DNA of 64,000 nucleotides. Source: Sagittula salina. GTDB taxonomy: Bacteria > Pseudomonadota > Alphaproteobacteria > Rhodobacterales > Rhodobacteraceae. Below are positions 16,337 to 25,926 of this stretch, piece by piece (positions within the stretch are counted from its first letter, which is position 1; each line of letters opens with the position of its first letter). The translations under genes and the position numbers were made by a program. The stretch covers positions 1 to 64,000 of the forward strand of contig NZ_JAGISH010000008.1 in assembly GCF_017813235.1 (NCBI RefSeq), in the 5' to 3' direction. The notes beneath the pieces are model-generated. The model did no database searches. It was given only the letters and a program-made list of their open reading frames with translations, and was not told where the DNA came from.

Positions 16337-17214
16337 GGCCCGTGCCTCAGCCGTCGCCCGTCGCGGATCAGCGACCACGTCCCGGAGGCCACAATCAGGG
16401 CAGCCCCGGCCAGGGTTAACGCATCGGGGCGTTCGTCGAAGAGCGTATAGGCCAGTACCAGCGCGATCAGCAGGCGGGTGTAACGGAAGGGTGCGACCAC
16501 GGAGACTTCACCGGTGCGCATCGCCCATGTGATCGCTGTGTAGCCGATGACCCCGGCCACGGCGGTGCCGCAGATCAGCGCGGCGGCCTGGGGCGATGGC
16601 AGGGTGGGCGCGGCGGGTTCGAAGGCGAGGATCACCACCCCGGCAAAGCTGACCACGGCAAAGCCCAGCACGCCCAGTTGCGCGGCATGCACGTGCATCG
16701 GCGCGGTGCGGGTGGCGAGGTCGCGGCCCGCGAAGCCGATCATGCCGAGGATGGCGAGGATCGCGTTGGGCTGGAACGCATCGGGCGTCGGGCGGACGAT
16801 CAGCAGCACCCCCGCGAAGCCAACCGCCATGGCGATCCAGCGTGCAGGTCCGATGCGTTCGCCAAGGATCAGCCCCGCGCCCAGCATCACGACCAGGGGG
16901 GCTGCTTGCAGGATGGCGGAGGTGGTCGACAGCGGCGTGTAGGCGAGGCTCAGGGCAAAGAACAGGCGACCGGTGATCTCGAAGGCGGTGCGGATCAGCA
17001 GGCCTTTCCTCAGGTATTCGGGCGTCCAGACGGGCACGCCCGTGTGCCGCGCGTAGAGCGCGTAAAGACCCATGGCGAGCAGGCCGAACTGCAGCGTACC
17101 CATGCCTGCGGTGATGCCGCCGGTGGCGGTGGCAGCCTTGAAGAAGGCGTCCTCGATTCCGAAGCCCAGCATGGCGAGAATCATGAAGAGGGAGCCCTTG
17201 AGGTTGTCGGTCAT
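16321..17214 (-). CDS. EamA-family (DMT superfamily) transporter
   Basis: An inner-membrane protein of 297 residues with ten predicted helices in two EamA repeats (RhaT/YdcZ-like). Typical segments are AMLGFGIEDAFFKA near the N-terminus and PFRYTRLLIALVLAYTLF in the second repeat. Substrate unknown; relatives export amino acids or metabolites. The start MTDNLKGSLF (17214) is chosen because it places the first helix correctly; a longer frame from 17268 is less likely. It interrupts the usual rnc-era adjacency on the same strand. Confidence 0.88.
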   Translation of the reverse strand: MTDNLKGSLFMILAMLGFGIEDAFFKAATATGGITAGMGTLQFGLLAMGLYALYARHTGVPVWTPEYLRKGLLIRTAFEITGRLFFALSLAYTPLSTTSAILQAAPLVVMLGAGLILGERIGPARWIAMAVGFAGVLLIVRPTPDAFQPNAILAILGMIGFAGRDLATRTAPMHVHAAQLGVLGFAVVSFAGVVILAFEPAAPTLPSPQAAALICGTAVAGVIGYTAITWAMRTGEVSVVAPFRYTRLLIALVLAYTLFDERPDALTLAGAALIVASGTWSLIRDGRRLRHGPITKR

Positions 17215-17419
17215 GGTCACGTCCAGGAAACTTTCCGGGGAGGTGTCACGGAGCGCGCGCCGGGGCAAGGGGTTGTGCAGCCCTGGAAGGTCTCTGGCCT
17301 TCTGAGGACAACTGAAGGGAGAGTGTGGTTGTGAGTGCCGGCGCAGAAGTCATCCTGAGGCAAAACCGATTTCCACCGTGGAAAATCGGCCTGAAAACCT
17401 GGGAGGTTTCCGGGCCGTA

Positions 17420-18097
17420 TCAGCCAAGCCGGTCCAGCAGCGCCTTGGCAGCGGCCTGTTCGGCCTGACGTTTGTTGCTGGCGGTGGCCTGCGTCGTCTC
17501 GCCGGAATCGAGGCGCGCTTCGATGGTGAACAGGGGCGCGTGGTCGGGGCCGCTGCGGGCTACCTCCGTATAGGTGGGGGGCGGCATCTTTCGGGCCTGT
17601 GCCCATTCCTGCAGGGATGTCTTGGCATCCTTGGCGTCTTCGTCGACGCCTTCGATGCGGTCGCCCCAAAGCCGCAGTATCATGTCCCGCGCGACCTCGA
17701 AGCCCGCGTCGAGGTAGATGGCGGCAATTACCGCCTCCATCGCGTCGCCCAGAAGCGCCTGTTTGCGGCGGCCCCCGGACATCTGCTCGGACCGGCCCAA
17801 TTTCAGCGCCTCTCCGATGCCGACTTCGCGTGCCACGTCGGCGCAGGTTTCCTTGCGCACCAGCGCGTTGTAGCGCGGCGCGAGTTGTCCTTCGGAGGCG
17901 GCGCGGTCGTGGGCAAGAAGCGCCTCGGCCATGACAAGGCCAAGCACGCGATCACCGAGGAACTCCAGCCGCTGGTTGTCCTCGCGCGTGGTGGAGGACA
18001 TGGAGGAATGCGTCAGCGCGCGGCGCAGGCGGGCCTTGTCCTGAAAGGTATGCCCGAGGCGGGTTTCCAGCGCCTTTACCTCGGCGGATAGTTTCAT
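17420..18097 (-). CDS. rnc: Ribonuclease III
   Basis: Cuts double-stranded RNA in rRNA processing and mRNA turnover. It has 225 aa. The signature [12 protein letters not shown] is present with the acidic residues Glu45 and Asp49, then Asp119 and Glu122 in [10 protein letters not shown]; a C-terminal dsRNA-binding domain follows (about 155-222, [17 protein letters not shown]). The start ATG 18097 overlaps the upstream lepB stop as ATGA and has GGAGGATCGA before it, so it is preferred over ATG 18109. Confidence 0.97.
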   Translation of the reverse strand: MKLSAEVKALETRLGHTFQDKARLRRALTHSSMSSTTREDNQRLEFLGDRVLGLVMAEALLAHDRAASEGQLAPRYNALVRKETCADVAREVGIGEALKLGRSEQMSGGRRKQALLGDAMEAVIAAIYLDAGFEVARDMILRLWGDRIEGVDEDAKDAKTSLQEWAQARKMPPPTYTEVARSGPDHAPLFTIEARLDSGETTQATASNKRQAEQAAAKALLDRLG

Positions 18098-19056
18098 TCG
18101 ATCCTCCATGGCGCGCGTGCCGCGCCCGGCTGCCTGCGCAGGACGACCCAGCGCGCCCGCCCGATGATGCTGTCCATGGCCACAGGGCCGAGGCCCATCG
18201 TGCCGCGTGCAACGCGGCTGTCGAGCGAGTTGTCGCGGTTGTCGCCCATGACGAACATATGCCCGGCGGGGACGGTGATGAGGGCGGTGTTGTCCGAGGA
18301 TTGCGGACCGATGTCCAGCACGATTTGCGCGCGACCGTCGGGAAGCTGCTCGCGGAACATCGGCTTCAGGCAGGTTTCACCCCGCACGGTGGCGCAGAGC
18401 GGGCGTTCCAGCCCCGGGGCGGGGGTCAGCGGTTCCGCGTACTCGCCCGCCGGGATCTGCGGCCAATCCCGGCCGTTTACAAAAACCACCCCGCCCTGCA
18501 GGCGGACCGTATCGCCGGGCAGGCCGATGACGCGTTTGACCAACGCCGTACCCGGTATGGGGTGCGTAAACAGCAGCACGTCGCCGGCGCGCGGCGCCCG
18601 CAGGAGTGGGGTGGCGAGGATGGTGTCGCCGGGGAGGAGGGCCGGTTTCATGCTGCCGCTGGCGATGGCATAGGGCGCCCAGATCGCGCGGGAGGCGACG
18701 AAGGCCGCCATGATCCAGACCAGTGCGCGGGCCGTGCGGGAAAAGGCGCCGGGGGTGACCTCGACCCGGGCGGGGCGGAAGAGTAGCCAGAGGCTCAGGG
18801 CCTGACCCAGCACGGGCAGGGGCATCACGGCCAGCCACCAGCCCGACAGCCCCGTGGCCCGCAAACGGCGCCTTGCGTGGCCGTAGAAAAGCGCCACGGC
18901 CAGTCCGGCGAGAAGCGTCAGAAGGATGCGGGGGCCGGAGAACTCCGGCAGGGCAAAGGCCGTGGCGGGCAGGGCGAGTGCAAATAACAGCGCCAGCCCG
19001 AAGGTGCCCCGCCCCGAAAGACCGCGCCAGTCGAGACCTGCGCGCAGCCAGCACAT
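18094..19056 (-). CDS. lepB: Signal peptidase I with extra N-terminal membrane domain
   Basis: A type I signal peptidase (320 aa). The catalytic Ser135 is in [10 protein letters not shown] and Lys174 in [12 protein letters not shown]; box [13 protein letters not shown] is intact. Unusually, the catalytic part is preceded by about 105 residues with three to four hydrophobic segments, a 2-TM or DUF805-like extension that the neighbouring LepB lacks. It is 4 bases downstream of the first lepB and overlaps rnc. Both Ser and Lys are kept, so it should be active. The reason for two copies is unknown; substrate division is one possibility (inference). Confidence 0.93.
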   Translation of the reverse strand: MCWLRAGLDWRGLSGRGTFGLALLFALALPATAFALPEFSGPRILLTLLAGLAVALFYGHARRRLRATGLSGWWLAVMPLPVLGQALSLWLLFRPARVEVTPGAFSRTARALVWIMAAFVASRAIWAPYAIASGSMKPALLPGDTILATPLLRAPRAGDVLLFTHPIPGTALVKRVIGLPGDTVRLQGGVVFVNGRDWPQIPAGEYAEPLTPAPGLERPLCATVRGETCLKPMFREQLPDGRAQIVLDIGPQSSDNTALITVPAGHMFVMGDNRDNSLDSRVARGTMGLGPVAMDSIIGRARWVVLRRQPGAARAPWRIE

Positions 19057-19060
19057 TAAC

Positions 19061-19894
19061 TTACTCGATGGCCTCGAAGAAGCGATCCTTGCGCCAGGTC
19101 CAGAAGAACAGCATGGAGCGGCCCGCCGAGGAGAACATGACGCGGTCGGCGCGACCGATCAGGTTTTCAAAGGGAACCATGCCGACGCCGCCCACCATCG
19201 AAGCGATGCGGCTGTCCGCCGAATTGTCGCGATTGTCGCCCATGAAGAAGAAGTGGCCCTCGGGCACCTCGTAGACTCCGGTGTGGTCTGATGCCTGATC
19301 GCCGATGTTGAGGATGTCGTGGGTAACGCCGCCGGGCAGGGTTTCCTTCAGGCGGGTCTTGATGCAGATGCCGCCTTCGCCCACGGGGCCGTTTTCACAG
19401 CGCGGACGCAGGCCCTGCGGACCCTGGGGCTTCTGGACTTCTTCGAAGGTGCCGGCGGGCTGGATCTCCACAGGCTGGCCGTTGATGTATAGGATGCCAT
19501 CGCGAACCTGGATCTTGTCGCCGGGCAGGCCGATCAGCCGCTTGATGAAATCACGCCCGGAGGTCGGGTGACGGAAGACCACCACGTCGCCGCGCTGCGG
19601 CTGGCTGCCGAACAGTCGGGTGTTGTCGCCGTCGGCCCAGCCGCAGATGTCATGTGCATCGACGTCGACGCCAAAACGCGGGATCACCACGGACGGGCAG
19701 GAGGCATAGGAATAACCGTAGGCCATCTTGTTGACGAAGAGGAAGTCGCCGATCAGCAACGTGTCCTTCATCGACCCCGACGGAATCCAGAAGGGCTGGA
19801 ACAGAAAGGTGCGAAAGACGCCCGCGATAAGCAGTGCGTAGACGATGGTCTTGATCGTCTCGACGATTCCGCCCTTTTTCTCTTCGGTTGCCAT
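19061..19894 (-). CDS. lepB: Signal peptidase I
   Basis: Cleaves signal peptides of exported proteins at the outer face of the inner membrane. It has 277 aa: one N-terminal membrane helix (about 11-32), Ser41 in WIPSGSMKDTL, Lys118 in DFIKRLIGLPGD, and box E GDNRDNSADSR. A pair of Cys (SCPSV, DICGW) lies in the insert between the boxes. This is the canonical copy, in the usual place after acpS and before rnc, and is followed by a second lepB. Confidence 0.96.
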   Translation of the reverse strand: MATEEKKGGIVETIKTIVYALLIAGVFRTFLFQPFWIPSGSMKDTLLIGDFLFVNKMAYGYSYASCPSVVIPRFGVDVDAHDICGWADGDNTRLFGSQPQRGDVVVFRHPTSGRDFIKRLIGLPGDKIQVRDGILYINGQPVEIQPAGTFEEVQKPQGPQGLRPRCENGPVGEGGICIKTRLKETLPGGVTHDILNIGDQASDHTGVYEVPEGHFFFMGDNRDNSADSRIASMVGGVGMVPFENLIGRADRVMFSSAGRSMLFFWTWRKDRFFEAIE

Positions 19895-20041
19895 GAAATG
19901 CCCCTCGTTGAATTCCCGCGTGCTTGATGGGGCGAGGCGGCAGGCGTGTCAAGGCGAGAGGCCGTGAGGTTGCGCCCTGGTCAGCGGGGGTGCCGGCGCC
20001 ATGATCCAATGGCCATGCGTGGCTTCTTGGGGTCTGACGGG

Positions 20042-20446
20042 TCAGGTTTCGAACGGCCGCGCCTCGATCACGACAAAGGCCTGCGCCCAGGGGTGATCGT
20101 CGGTGAGGGTGACGTGCACGATGGCCTCGTGCCCCGGCGGCGTCATCTGCGACAGCCGCTCCGCGGCCCAGCCGGTCAGGTGCATCACGGGCTGCCCGGT
20201 GGATAGGTTGGACACCGCCATGTCCTTCCACGCTATACCCATGCGCAGGCCGGTGCCGAGCGCCTTGGAGCAGGCTTCCTTCGCGGCCCAGCGTTTTGCA
20301 TAGGTGCCTGCGACGTCGGCGCGGCGTTCCGCCTTGCGCTGCTCGGTCTCGGTGAAGACGCGGTTGCGAAAGCGATCGCCAAAGCGGTCCAGTGTGGATT
20401 GGATTCGCGCGATGTTCGCGAGGTCTGTGCCGATGCCAAGGATCAT
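20042..20446 (-). CDS. acpS: Holo-[acyl-carrier-protein] synthase
   Basis: Transfers 4'-phosphopantetheine from CoA to ACP. It has 134 aa. The magnesium-binding residues are Asp8 (GIGTDLANI) and Glu57 ([15 protein letters not shown]). The start is ATG 20446 (MILGIGTDL), as usual for the family. It is positioned between pdxJ and lepB as in many alphaproteobacteria, although a deaminase and a secreted protein gene separate it from pdxJ here. Confidence 0.96.
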   Translation of the reverse strand: MILGIGTDLANIARIQSTLDRFGDRFRNRVFTETEQRKAERRADVAGTYAKRWAAKEACSKALGTGLRMGIAWKDMAVSNLSTGQPVMHLTGWAAERLSQMTPPGHEAIVHVTLTDDHPWAQAFVVIEARPFET

Positions 20447-20489
20447 GACGCAGGGCCTAGCGGCGCGGCGGATCCTACGCAAGAGGGCG

Positions 20490-20945
20490 TCAGTGCGGCA
20501 CCTCGATGGCGATATCCCCGGTGAGCTGGTTCAGTGTTATGCGAATCCATTGCCACGGGTCATCGTCGGTGCCGTCCATGTACCAGCCTGCGGGCACATC
20601 GAAAATCAATCCGCGCGCGGGATCGTAGTCGGCGCTGAGCATGTCGAAGTCCAGCCGCGAGAAGCCCATGCCATTGTTGCCAACCATGCGGCACTGCCGG
20701 AAGCCCAACTCGTCGTGCGGCGGCGAGAGGATCATCAGCCAGGCCCAGCCGCCGACGGGTTCGACCGTGTCGATCAGCGCAAGCCGGGTCCGGCCATTGG
20801 CGAAGGTTCGGGTGTTGGCCTCCCAGGGTTCGGCGACGAATTGTGCGCTGGACTGCCAGTCGCAGTCCATGACGGTGGGGGCAAGGCCCTCCTGCGCGGC
20901 GGCGGGGGCCGCGATCAGGCCGATGGCGGCAAGGATTCTGAACAT
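20490..20945 (-). CDS. Secreted hypothetical protein
   Basis: A 151-residue exported protein of unknown function. The signal peptide is [18 protein letters not shown] (1-18). The mature part has two Cys (MDCDW, FRQCRM), many Trp/Met, and mixed beta-strand character. The start ATG 20945 gives an ideal signal sequence; the open frame upstream (to 21110) overlaps the deaminase gene. It sits between the deaminase and acpS on the same strand. Confidence 0.75.
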   Translation of the reverse strand: MFRILAAIGLIAAPAAAQEGLAPTVMDCDWQSSAQFVAEPWEANTRTFANGRTRLALIDTVEPVGGWAWLMILSPPHDELGFRQCRMVGNNGMGFSRLDFDMLSADYDPARGLIFDVPAGWYMDGTDDDPWQWIRITLNQLTGDIAIEVPH

Positions 20946-20979
20946 GACACAGTGCTCCGGCAGGGCCGTCCGTCGCCGG

Positions 20980-21450
20980 TCAGTCGTCTCCGGCCGCGTA
21001 GACGTGGATGATGCGATGTTCGCACAACCCGCCGATGGCGGTAAAGCCTTCCGCGTCCGCTGCGTGGAAATCGGCGAGGTCAAGACCGGGGAAGGCAAAG
21101 TACTTATCAATCTTCACCCCCGGTTTCTGCGCGGCATAGACTACGCGCCGGATACCGGCGAAACGCATGGCCGCGAGACACATCTCGCAGGGCTGGAGGG
21201 TCGACAGCAAGGTGCAGCCGGACAAGTCGGGATCGCGCGCGGCGCGGGCGGCACCCGAGAGAGCGACGATCTCCGCGTGGCGAGTGGGGTCATGGTCAAG
21301 GTGAACCTCGTTCAGGCCGCGTGCGATCAGGGTGTCGCCGCGCATGACGGCAGCGGCGATACCGGCGCGTCCGCCACTGCCCTTCTCCGCCAGCGCGCGG
21401 TCCAGAAGGTCGTTCATCACGGCGATCTCTGCCGAGGTGGGAGTGGTCAT
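20980..21450 (-). CDS. Nucleoside/nucleobase deaminase (CDA superfamily)
   Basis: A zinc-dependent deaminase of 156 residues. The zinc motif His58-Ala-Glu60 (TRHAEIVAL) and P-C-x-x-C (QPCEMC, Cys88 and Cys91) are complete, and the helix AMRFAGIRRVVYAA follows as in the guanine deaminase/TadA branch. The C-terminal region differs from tRNA adenosine deaminase, so a free-base or nucleoside substrate is more likely (inference). The start ATG 21450 (MTTPTSAEIA) precedes the conserved N-terminal helix. Confidence 0.88.
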   Translation of the reverse strand: MTTPTSAEIAVMNDLLDRALAEKGSGGRAGIAAAVMRGDTLIARGLNEVHLDHDPTRHAEIVALSGAARAARDPDLSGCTLLSTLQPCEMCLAAMRFAGIRRVVYAAQKPGVKIDKYFAFPGLDLADFHAADAEGFTAIGGLCEHRIIHVYAAGDD

Positions 21451-21529
21451 GGGCTGTCCTCCGATCAGGTCGAAAGGAGAACGCGGGCGGGGTGGGGAGG
21501 TTGCACTGCGCGGCGGTCGGGGAAGGTGG

Positions 21530-21580
21530 CTCCGCCTCCGGCCTCCTCCGGAGCATTTGCACAAGTGAGAAACAGGAGTA
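21530..21580 (+). repeat. Dispersed intergenic element, copy 5
   Basis: ggctccgcctccgg is followed by cctcctccggagcatttgc and acaagtgagaaacaggag. This tail variant is closest to the inverted copy at 373-412. It lies between the deaminase gene and the pdxJ terminator region. Confidence 0.5.
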
Positions 21581-21611
21581 CGAGCTTCTCCTTCTTTTTG
21601 GTCGTAAGACG

Positions 21612-21645
21612 CCGGGGGGCCGGGGGGCCGGGGGGCTGGCCCCCC
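21612..21645 (-). terminator. Hairpin plus three 8-base G-rich repeats at the pdxJ 3' end
   Basis: ccgggggg is repeated three times in a row (21612-21635), and the last copy pairs with cccccc at 21640-21645 around a ctgg loop. It lies 9 bases past the pdxJ stop. No clear T-run follows, so it may be a transcript-stabilising or weak terminator hairpin. Confidence 0.45.
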
Positions 21646-21654
21646 GCCGCAAGC

Positions 21655-22407
21655 TCAGGCCCGCGCGTCTTCCATGAGGCGGCGCATCTCCGTGATGGCG
21701 GGGGCGAGGCCTCGGAAGATGGCCTCGCCGATCAGAAAGTGGCCGATGTTGAGTTCCATCACCTCGGGAAAGGCCGCAACGGGTTTCACGGTGTCGTAGG
21801 TCAGGCCGTGACCCGCGTGGACCTCGAGCCCGAGGGAATGAGCGTAGGTGGACATCTCGCGCATCTTTTCCAGTTCGGCGCGGTGGGCGTCCATGTCGCC
21901 CTCCGCATAGCTGTCGCAATAGCCACCGGTGTGCAGTTCGATCACCTGTGCGCCGATACGATGGGCGGCGTCGATCTGGCGGCGGTCGGCGGCGATGAAG
22001 ATCGAAACCCGGCAGCCTGCATCGCGCAGAGGGGCGATGAAGTGGGCGAGGCGGTTCTCGTCGTTGGCGACTTCGAGCCCGCCTTCGGTGGTGCGTTCCT
22101 CGCGCTTTTCGGGGACAATGCAGACGGCATGTGGCTTGTGGCGAAGCGCGATGCGTTGCATTTCCTCCGTGGCGGCCATTTCGAAGTTCAGCGGCACGCT
22201 GAGAGCTTCCATCAGCCCGTCGATATCGCGGTCTGTGATGTGGCGGCGATCTTCGCGCAGGTGGGCGGTGATTCCGTCGGCTCCGGCGTCTTCTGCCAGT
22301 TTGGCGGCGCGGATCGGATCGGGGTAATCTCCGCCACGGGCGTTGCGAACGGTGGCGACGTGGTCGATGTTGACGCCGAGACGGAGGCGTCCTTCGTATT
22401 GGGTCAT
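21655..22407 (-). CDS. pdxJ: Pyridoxine 5'-phosphate synthase
   Basis: Condenses 1-deoxyxylulose 5-phosphate with 3-amino-2-oxopropyl phosphate to form PNP in the DXP-dependent vitamin B6 pathway. It has 250 aa in a TIM barrel. The N-terminal [19 protein letters not shown] is the family hallmark, with [16 protein letters not shown], a second conserved ELHTGGYC, and phosphate-binding [14 protein letters not shown]. The ATG at 22407 (MTQYEGRL) is the expected start. It is followed by the deaminase gene and acpS. Confidence 0.97.
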   Translation of the reverse strand: MTQYEGRLRLGVNIDHVATVRNARGGDYPDPIRAAKLAEDAGADGITAHLREDRRHITDRDIDGLMEALSVPLNFEMAATEEMQRIALRHKPHAVCIVPEKREERTTEGGLEVANDENRLAHFIAPLRDAGCRVSIFIAADRRQIDAAHRIGAQVIELHTGGYCDSYAEGDMDAHRAELEKMREMSTYAHSLGLEVHAGHGLTYDTVKPVAAFPEVMELNIGHFLIGEAIFRGLAPAITEMRRLMEDARA

Positions 22408-22639
22408 GTCCTGGCTCCCCGAGTGGCGGATTTGATCAAAACGTAAGCGGGCCGTGCGGGAATGGAAACGTCTTTTGCGTATCGGTACAGTGCACGCGTT
22501 GTCGCGCATGGTAACCGCCGCTGGCGGAGCCTGGCGAGGAAACCCTCGTCCGGGCGTGGGCCGAGTGTGGCGAAGATGCGGGCGGATCGCTCCTCGAATC
22601 GGGCGATGGCGAGCCCGTCAGCGGCGCTGCGGATGTCCC

Positions 22640-23296
22640 CTACGGCGAGCGACCTTCTGCCTTGGCCGCCTTCTGTTTTTTCAGTTCCGCGAGCTTTGCC
22701 TTGATCGCGCCCTTGCGGCGGTTCTGGAAGGCGGTGATGACCGGCAGCGAGATGTAGTAGCAGATCGTTCCGCAGATTATGCCGGGTATGATGCCGCCGA
22801 CGAGGTAGGGGTAAAAGACCTCGTGCCAGAAGATCGACAGGTTGGTCCAGTCGACGTCATGGCCGGTAAAGATCGCCCGGAGGTTGGACCACAGGTCGTG
22901 CCCGGCCTTTAAGAACTTCGACACCAGTCCGCCGGGGTGGACGTCGTGCGGGCCGCGCTGGTTCATGCCCAGCAGCCAGTACCCCGTCTTCATGGCGGCG
23001 ACGCCGATCGGGACATAGGTCAGCGGGTTGCCGAAGAAGGTGGCCAGCACCGCTGCCAGCATGTTGCCGCGCATGATGAACGCAATGGCGGCGGCGGTCA
23101 CGAAATGCAGGCCGTAGAACGGCGTGAAGGTGGTGAAGACGCCGGCAAAGATGCCGCGCGCGATGCGATGGGGCGGGTCGGGCAGGCGGTTCAGGCGCAG
23201 GTTGATGTAGCGCACCGCACGAGCCCAGCCCCCTCGGGGCCAGAGCGCGTGGGCCACGATCCGGTAGATCGGCCGCCTGTCGCGTCGCTTGAACAC
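22640..23296 (-). CDS. DUF2062 membrane protein
   Basis: A 218-residue inner-membrane protein of the DUF2062 family, characterised by GIFAGVFTTFTPFYGLH and the helix pair around FFGNPLTYVPIG. It has about four hydrophobic segments and a Lys/Ala-rich C-terminal helix (GAIKAKLAELKKQKAAK). Function unknown; relatives often sit next to glycosyltransferases or, as here, between rsh and pdxJ. It begins 27 bases after the rsh stop, probably in the same transcript. Confidence 0.9.
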   Translation of the reverse strand: MFKRRDRRPIYRIVAHALWPRGGWARAVRYINLRLNRLPDPPHRIARGIFAGVFTTFTPFYGLHFVTAAAIAFIMRGNMLAAVLATFFGNPLTYVPIGVAAMKTGYWLLGMNQRGPHDVHPGGLVSKFLKAGHDLWSNLRAIFTGHDVDWTNLSIFWHEVFYPYLVGGIIPGIICGTICYYISLPVITAFQNRRKGAIKAKLAELKKQKAAKAEGRSP

Positions 23297-23323
23297 TACC
23301 TCATGCCTCTTGTGCTACCGTCT

Positions 23324-25459
23324 TCACTCCGGTGCATCTGGCGCGGCCTCGAGCGCCGGATCCCGCTGCCGTTCCACCGAGGCAACGAGGCTCTCCGCCT
23401 CCAGTGCGGAGATGACGGAATGCATATGCTCGGCGTCGCGCAGGTCTATATCCATCATGATGCGGTAAAAATCGGGTTTCCGGTCGAGGAACTTCAGGTC
23501 CGAGATATTGGCCTTCCGCTCGCCGATCAACGTGCAAATACGTCCCAGCGCCCCGGCGTCGTTGCCCAGAACCATCTCGAAGGACACGGTGTAGACCGGC
23601 GGATGCGCGCCATCGGCCCAATGCAGGTCGAGCCAGCGGTCGGGCTGGTCCTCGTAGGCGGCGAGCGCCTCACAGTCGATGGCATGGACGGCGACGCCCT
23701 TGCCGCGATGGCTGAGGCCGACGATGCGTTCGCCCGGCAGCGGCTGACAGCAGCGCGCGCGCTCGAAGCCCTGCCCGCCGAGACCCACCACGGCGCGCTG
23801 CGCCTCGATGACATTTTCCTGTGCGATCACGAGGTTGGGGTAGACCGACTCGACGACTTCGCGGGTCGAAAGTTCGGCAGAGCCAAGCCGCGCCAGCAGG
23901 GTTTCGCTGTCTTCCAGCCGCAGGGTGCGGGCCGCCTTGGCCAGAACCTTGTCGGTGGCCTTCTTGCCGTGGGATTCAAAAGCGGCGCGGGCGAGTTCCA
24001 ACCCGAGCTTGGCGAAGCGTTCCTTGTTGGCCTCCCGCAGGGCGCGGCGGATCGCGGTCTTCGCCTTGCCGGTGGTGGCGATGTCGAGCCATGTCGCCTG
24101 CGGCACCTGCCCCTCGGCGGTGATGATTTCGACGCTCTGCCCGTTTTTCAGGCGGGTCCACAACGGCACGCGGATCCCGTCGACCTTTGCGCCGACGCAT
24201 TTCGACCCGATCCGCGTGTGGATCTGGTAGGCATAGTCGAGCGGGGTCGCGCCCTTGGGCAGCTTGACCACGTCGCCCTTCGGCGTGAAGCAAAAAACCT
24301 TGTCGGAGTACATCTCCAGCTTCACCGCCTCCATGAAGGCGTCGTGGTCCTCCTCGCTGTCAAACTGTTCGGTCATCTGCGCGATCCACTTTGCCGGATC
24401 GACGGCAAAGCGGTTTGCGGCGGGGGCGCCGTCGCGGTAGGACCAATGCGCGGCAACGCCGGTTTCGGCGACCTCGTGCATCTCGCGGGTACGGATCTGC
24501 ACCTCCACCCGCTTGCCATCGCGGCCCGAAACGGAGGTATGGATCGACCGATAGCCGTTGGATTTCGGCTGGCTTATGTAGTCCTTGAAACGACCGGGGA
24601 TGGATTTCCAGCGCTGGTGGATGACGCCCAGCACGGCGTAGGCGTCGGCCTCTGACCGGGTAATGACTCGGAAACCGTAGATGTCGGAGAGGCGGGAGAA
24701 GCCGATCTTCTTCTCCTGCATCTTGCGCCAGATGGAATAGGGTTTCTTGGCGCGGCCGTAGACTTGCGCGTCGATGCCCGCCTTTTCCAGTTCGTGCCGC
24801 ATGTCCGATGTGATCCGGTGGATCACGTCGCCGGTTTCCTTCTGCAGCGTGATGAAGCGCCGAATGATCGAGTCGCGCCCCTGCGGGTTCAACACCCGAA
24901 AGGCGAGGTCCTCGAGTTCCTCGCGCATGGACTGCATCCCCATGCGGCCAGCGAGTGGCGCAAAGATCTCCATCGTCTCGCGTGCCTTCTGTTGCTGCTT
25001 TTCGGAGCGCATCGCCTTGATCGTGCGCATGTTGTGCAGCCGGTCGGCGAGTTTGACGAGGATCACGCGGAGATCCTTCGACATAGCCATGAAAAGCTTG
25101 CGGAAGTTTTCCGCCTGCTTGGTTTCGGAGCTGGAGAGCTGGAGGTTGGTCAGCTTCGTCACGCCATCGACAAGGTCGGCGATCTCGGTGCCGAAATGCT
25201 CTGCCACCTCGGTATAGGTGGAGCGCGTGTCCTCGATGGTGTCGTGCAGCAGCGCTGTGATGATGGTGGCATCATCGAGCTGCTGTTCGGTCAGGATGGC
25301 CGCGACGGCGACGGGGTGGCTGAAATAGGGCTCCCCCGACTTGCGCAGCTGTCCTTCGTGCATCAGGCGGCCATAGTCATAGGCCGCCTTGATGAGTGTT
25401 TCATTGGTTCGGGGATTGTAGTTGCGAACGAGGGCAACGAGGTCTTCAGCCGCGATCAT
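23324..25459 (-). CDS. rsh: Bifunctional (p)ppGpp synthetase/hydrolase (RelA/SpoT homologue)
   Basis: The stringent-response enzyme that makes and degrades (p)ppGpp. It has 711 residues. The N-terminal HD hydrolase is intact (His48, His72-Asp73, Glu76-Asp77 in LLHDTIEDT). It is followed by the synthetase domain (RFKDYISQPKSNGYRSIHTS), a TGS domain (about 370-430, VFCFTPKGDVVKLP) and a C-terminal ACT domain (about 630-700). Both active sites look complete, as expected for the single RSH of alphaproteobacteria. It follows rpoZ by 31 bases on the same strand, an arrangement like the spoT operon. Confidence 0.96.
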   Translation of the reverse strand: MIAAEDLVALVRNYNPRTNETLIKAAYDYGRLMHEGQLRKSGEPYFSHPVAVAAILTEQQLDDATIITALLHDTIEDTRSTYTEVAEHFGTEIADLVDGVTKLTNLQLSSSETKQAENFRKLFMAMSKDLRVILVKLADRLHNMRTIKAMRSEKQQQKARETMEIFAPLAGRMGMQSMREELEDLAFRVLNPQGRDSIIRRFITLQKETGDVIHRITSDMRHELEKAGIDAQVYGRAKKPYSIWRKMQEKKIGFSRLSDIYGFRVITRSEADAYAVLGVIHQRWKSIPGRFKDYISQPKSNGYRSIHTSVSGRDGKRVEVQIRTREMHEVAETGVAAHWSYRDGAPAANRFAVDPAKWIAQMTEQFDSEEDHDAFMEAVKLEMYSDKVFCFTPKGDVVKLPKGATPLDYAYQIHTRIGSKCVGAKVDGIRVPLWTRLKNGQSVEIITAEGQVPQATWLDIATTGKAKTAIRRALREANKERFAKLGLELARAAFESHGKKATDKVLAKAARTLRLEDSETLLARLGSAELSTREVVESVYPNLVIAQENVIEAQRAVVGLGGQGFERARCCQPLPGERIVGLSHRGKGVAVHAIDCEALAAYEDQPDRWLDLHWADGAHPPVYTVSFEMVLGNDAGALGRICTLIGERKANISDLKFLDRKPDFYRIMMDIDLRDAEHMHSVISALEAESLVASVERQRDPALEAAPDAPE

Positions 25460-25490
25460 ATGCCCTACCGTTCACCGCCCCGGTCCCCGG

Positions 25491-25844
25491 TCAGCCCTGC
25501 CCCTGTGCTTCCATGAGCGCGCGCAGCAGCTTTTCTTCGGACATGTCGTCCTCCTGAGGCTTGTCCTGCTCGGCACCCATAAGAAGGGCCATGGCGTCGT
25601 CTTCGGGTTCGTCGACCTCGATCTGGGTCTGGTTCGACTCGATCAGGCGTTCGCGGAGTTCGTCCGTGGATTGCGTCTCCTCGGCGATCTCGCGCAGGGC
25701 GACGACCGGGTTCTTGTCGTTGTCGCGGTCGACCGTGATTGCCGCGCCGGACGCGATTTCGCGCGCCCTATGGGCGGCGAGCATCACCAGCTCGAACCGG
25801 TTCGGAACCTTGTCTACGCAGTCTTCAACCGTCACGCGGGCCAT
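25491..25844 (-). CDS. rpoZ: RNA polymerase omega subunit
   Basis: A small RNAP subunit that assists beta' folding and contributes to a ppGpp site. It has 117 aa. [20 protein letters not shown] and [11 protein letters not shown] are the conserved N-terminal signature; the C-terminal half is an acidic extension. ATG 25844 is the standard start. Immediately upstream of rsh, as in many proteobacteria. Confidence 0.96.
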   Translation of the reverse strand: MARVTVEDCVDKVPNRFELVMLAAHRAREIASGAAITVDRDNDKNPVVALREIAEETQSTDELRERLIESNQTQIEVDEPEDDAMALLMGAEQDKPQEDDMSEEKLLRALMEAQGQG

Positions 25845-25926
25845 ATGGTCGCTCCAATCCTGTCGTGGATTCTCATGAGAAAGTCTCACTTACTCCGGCG
25901 ATGCCGGATTTACAAGCGCCGTCAAG

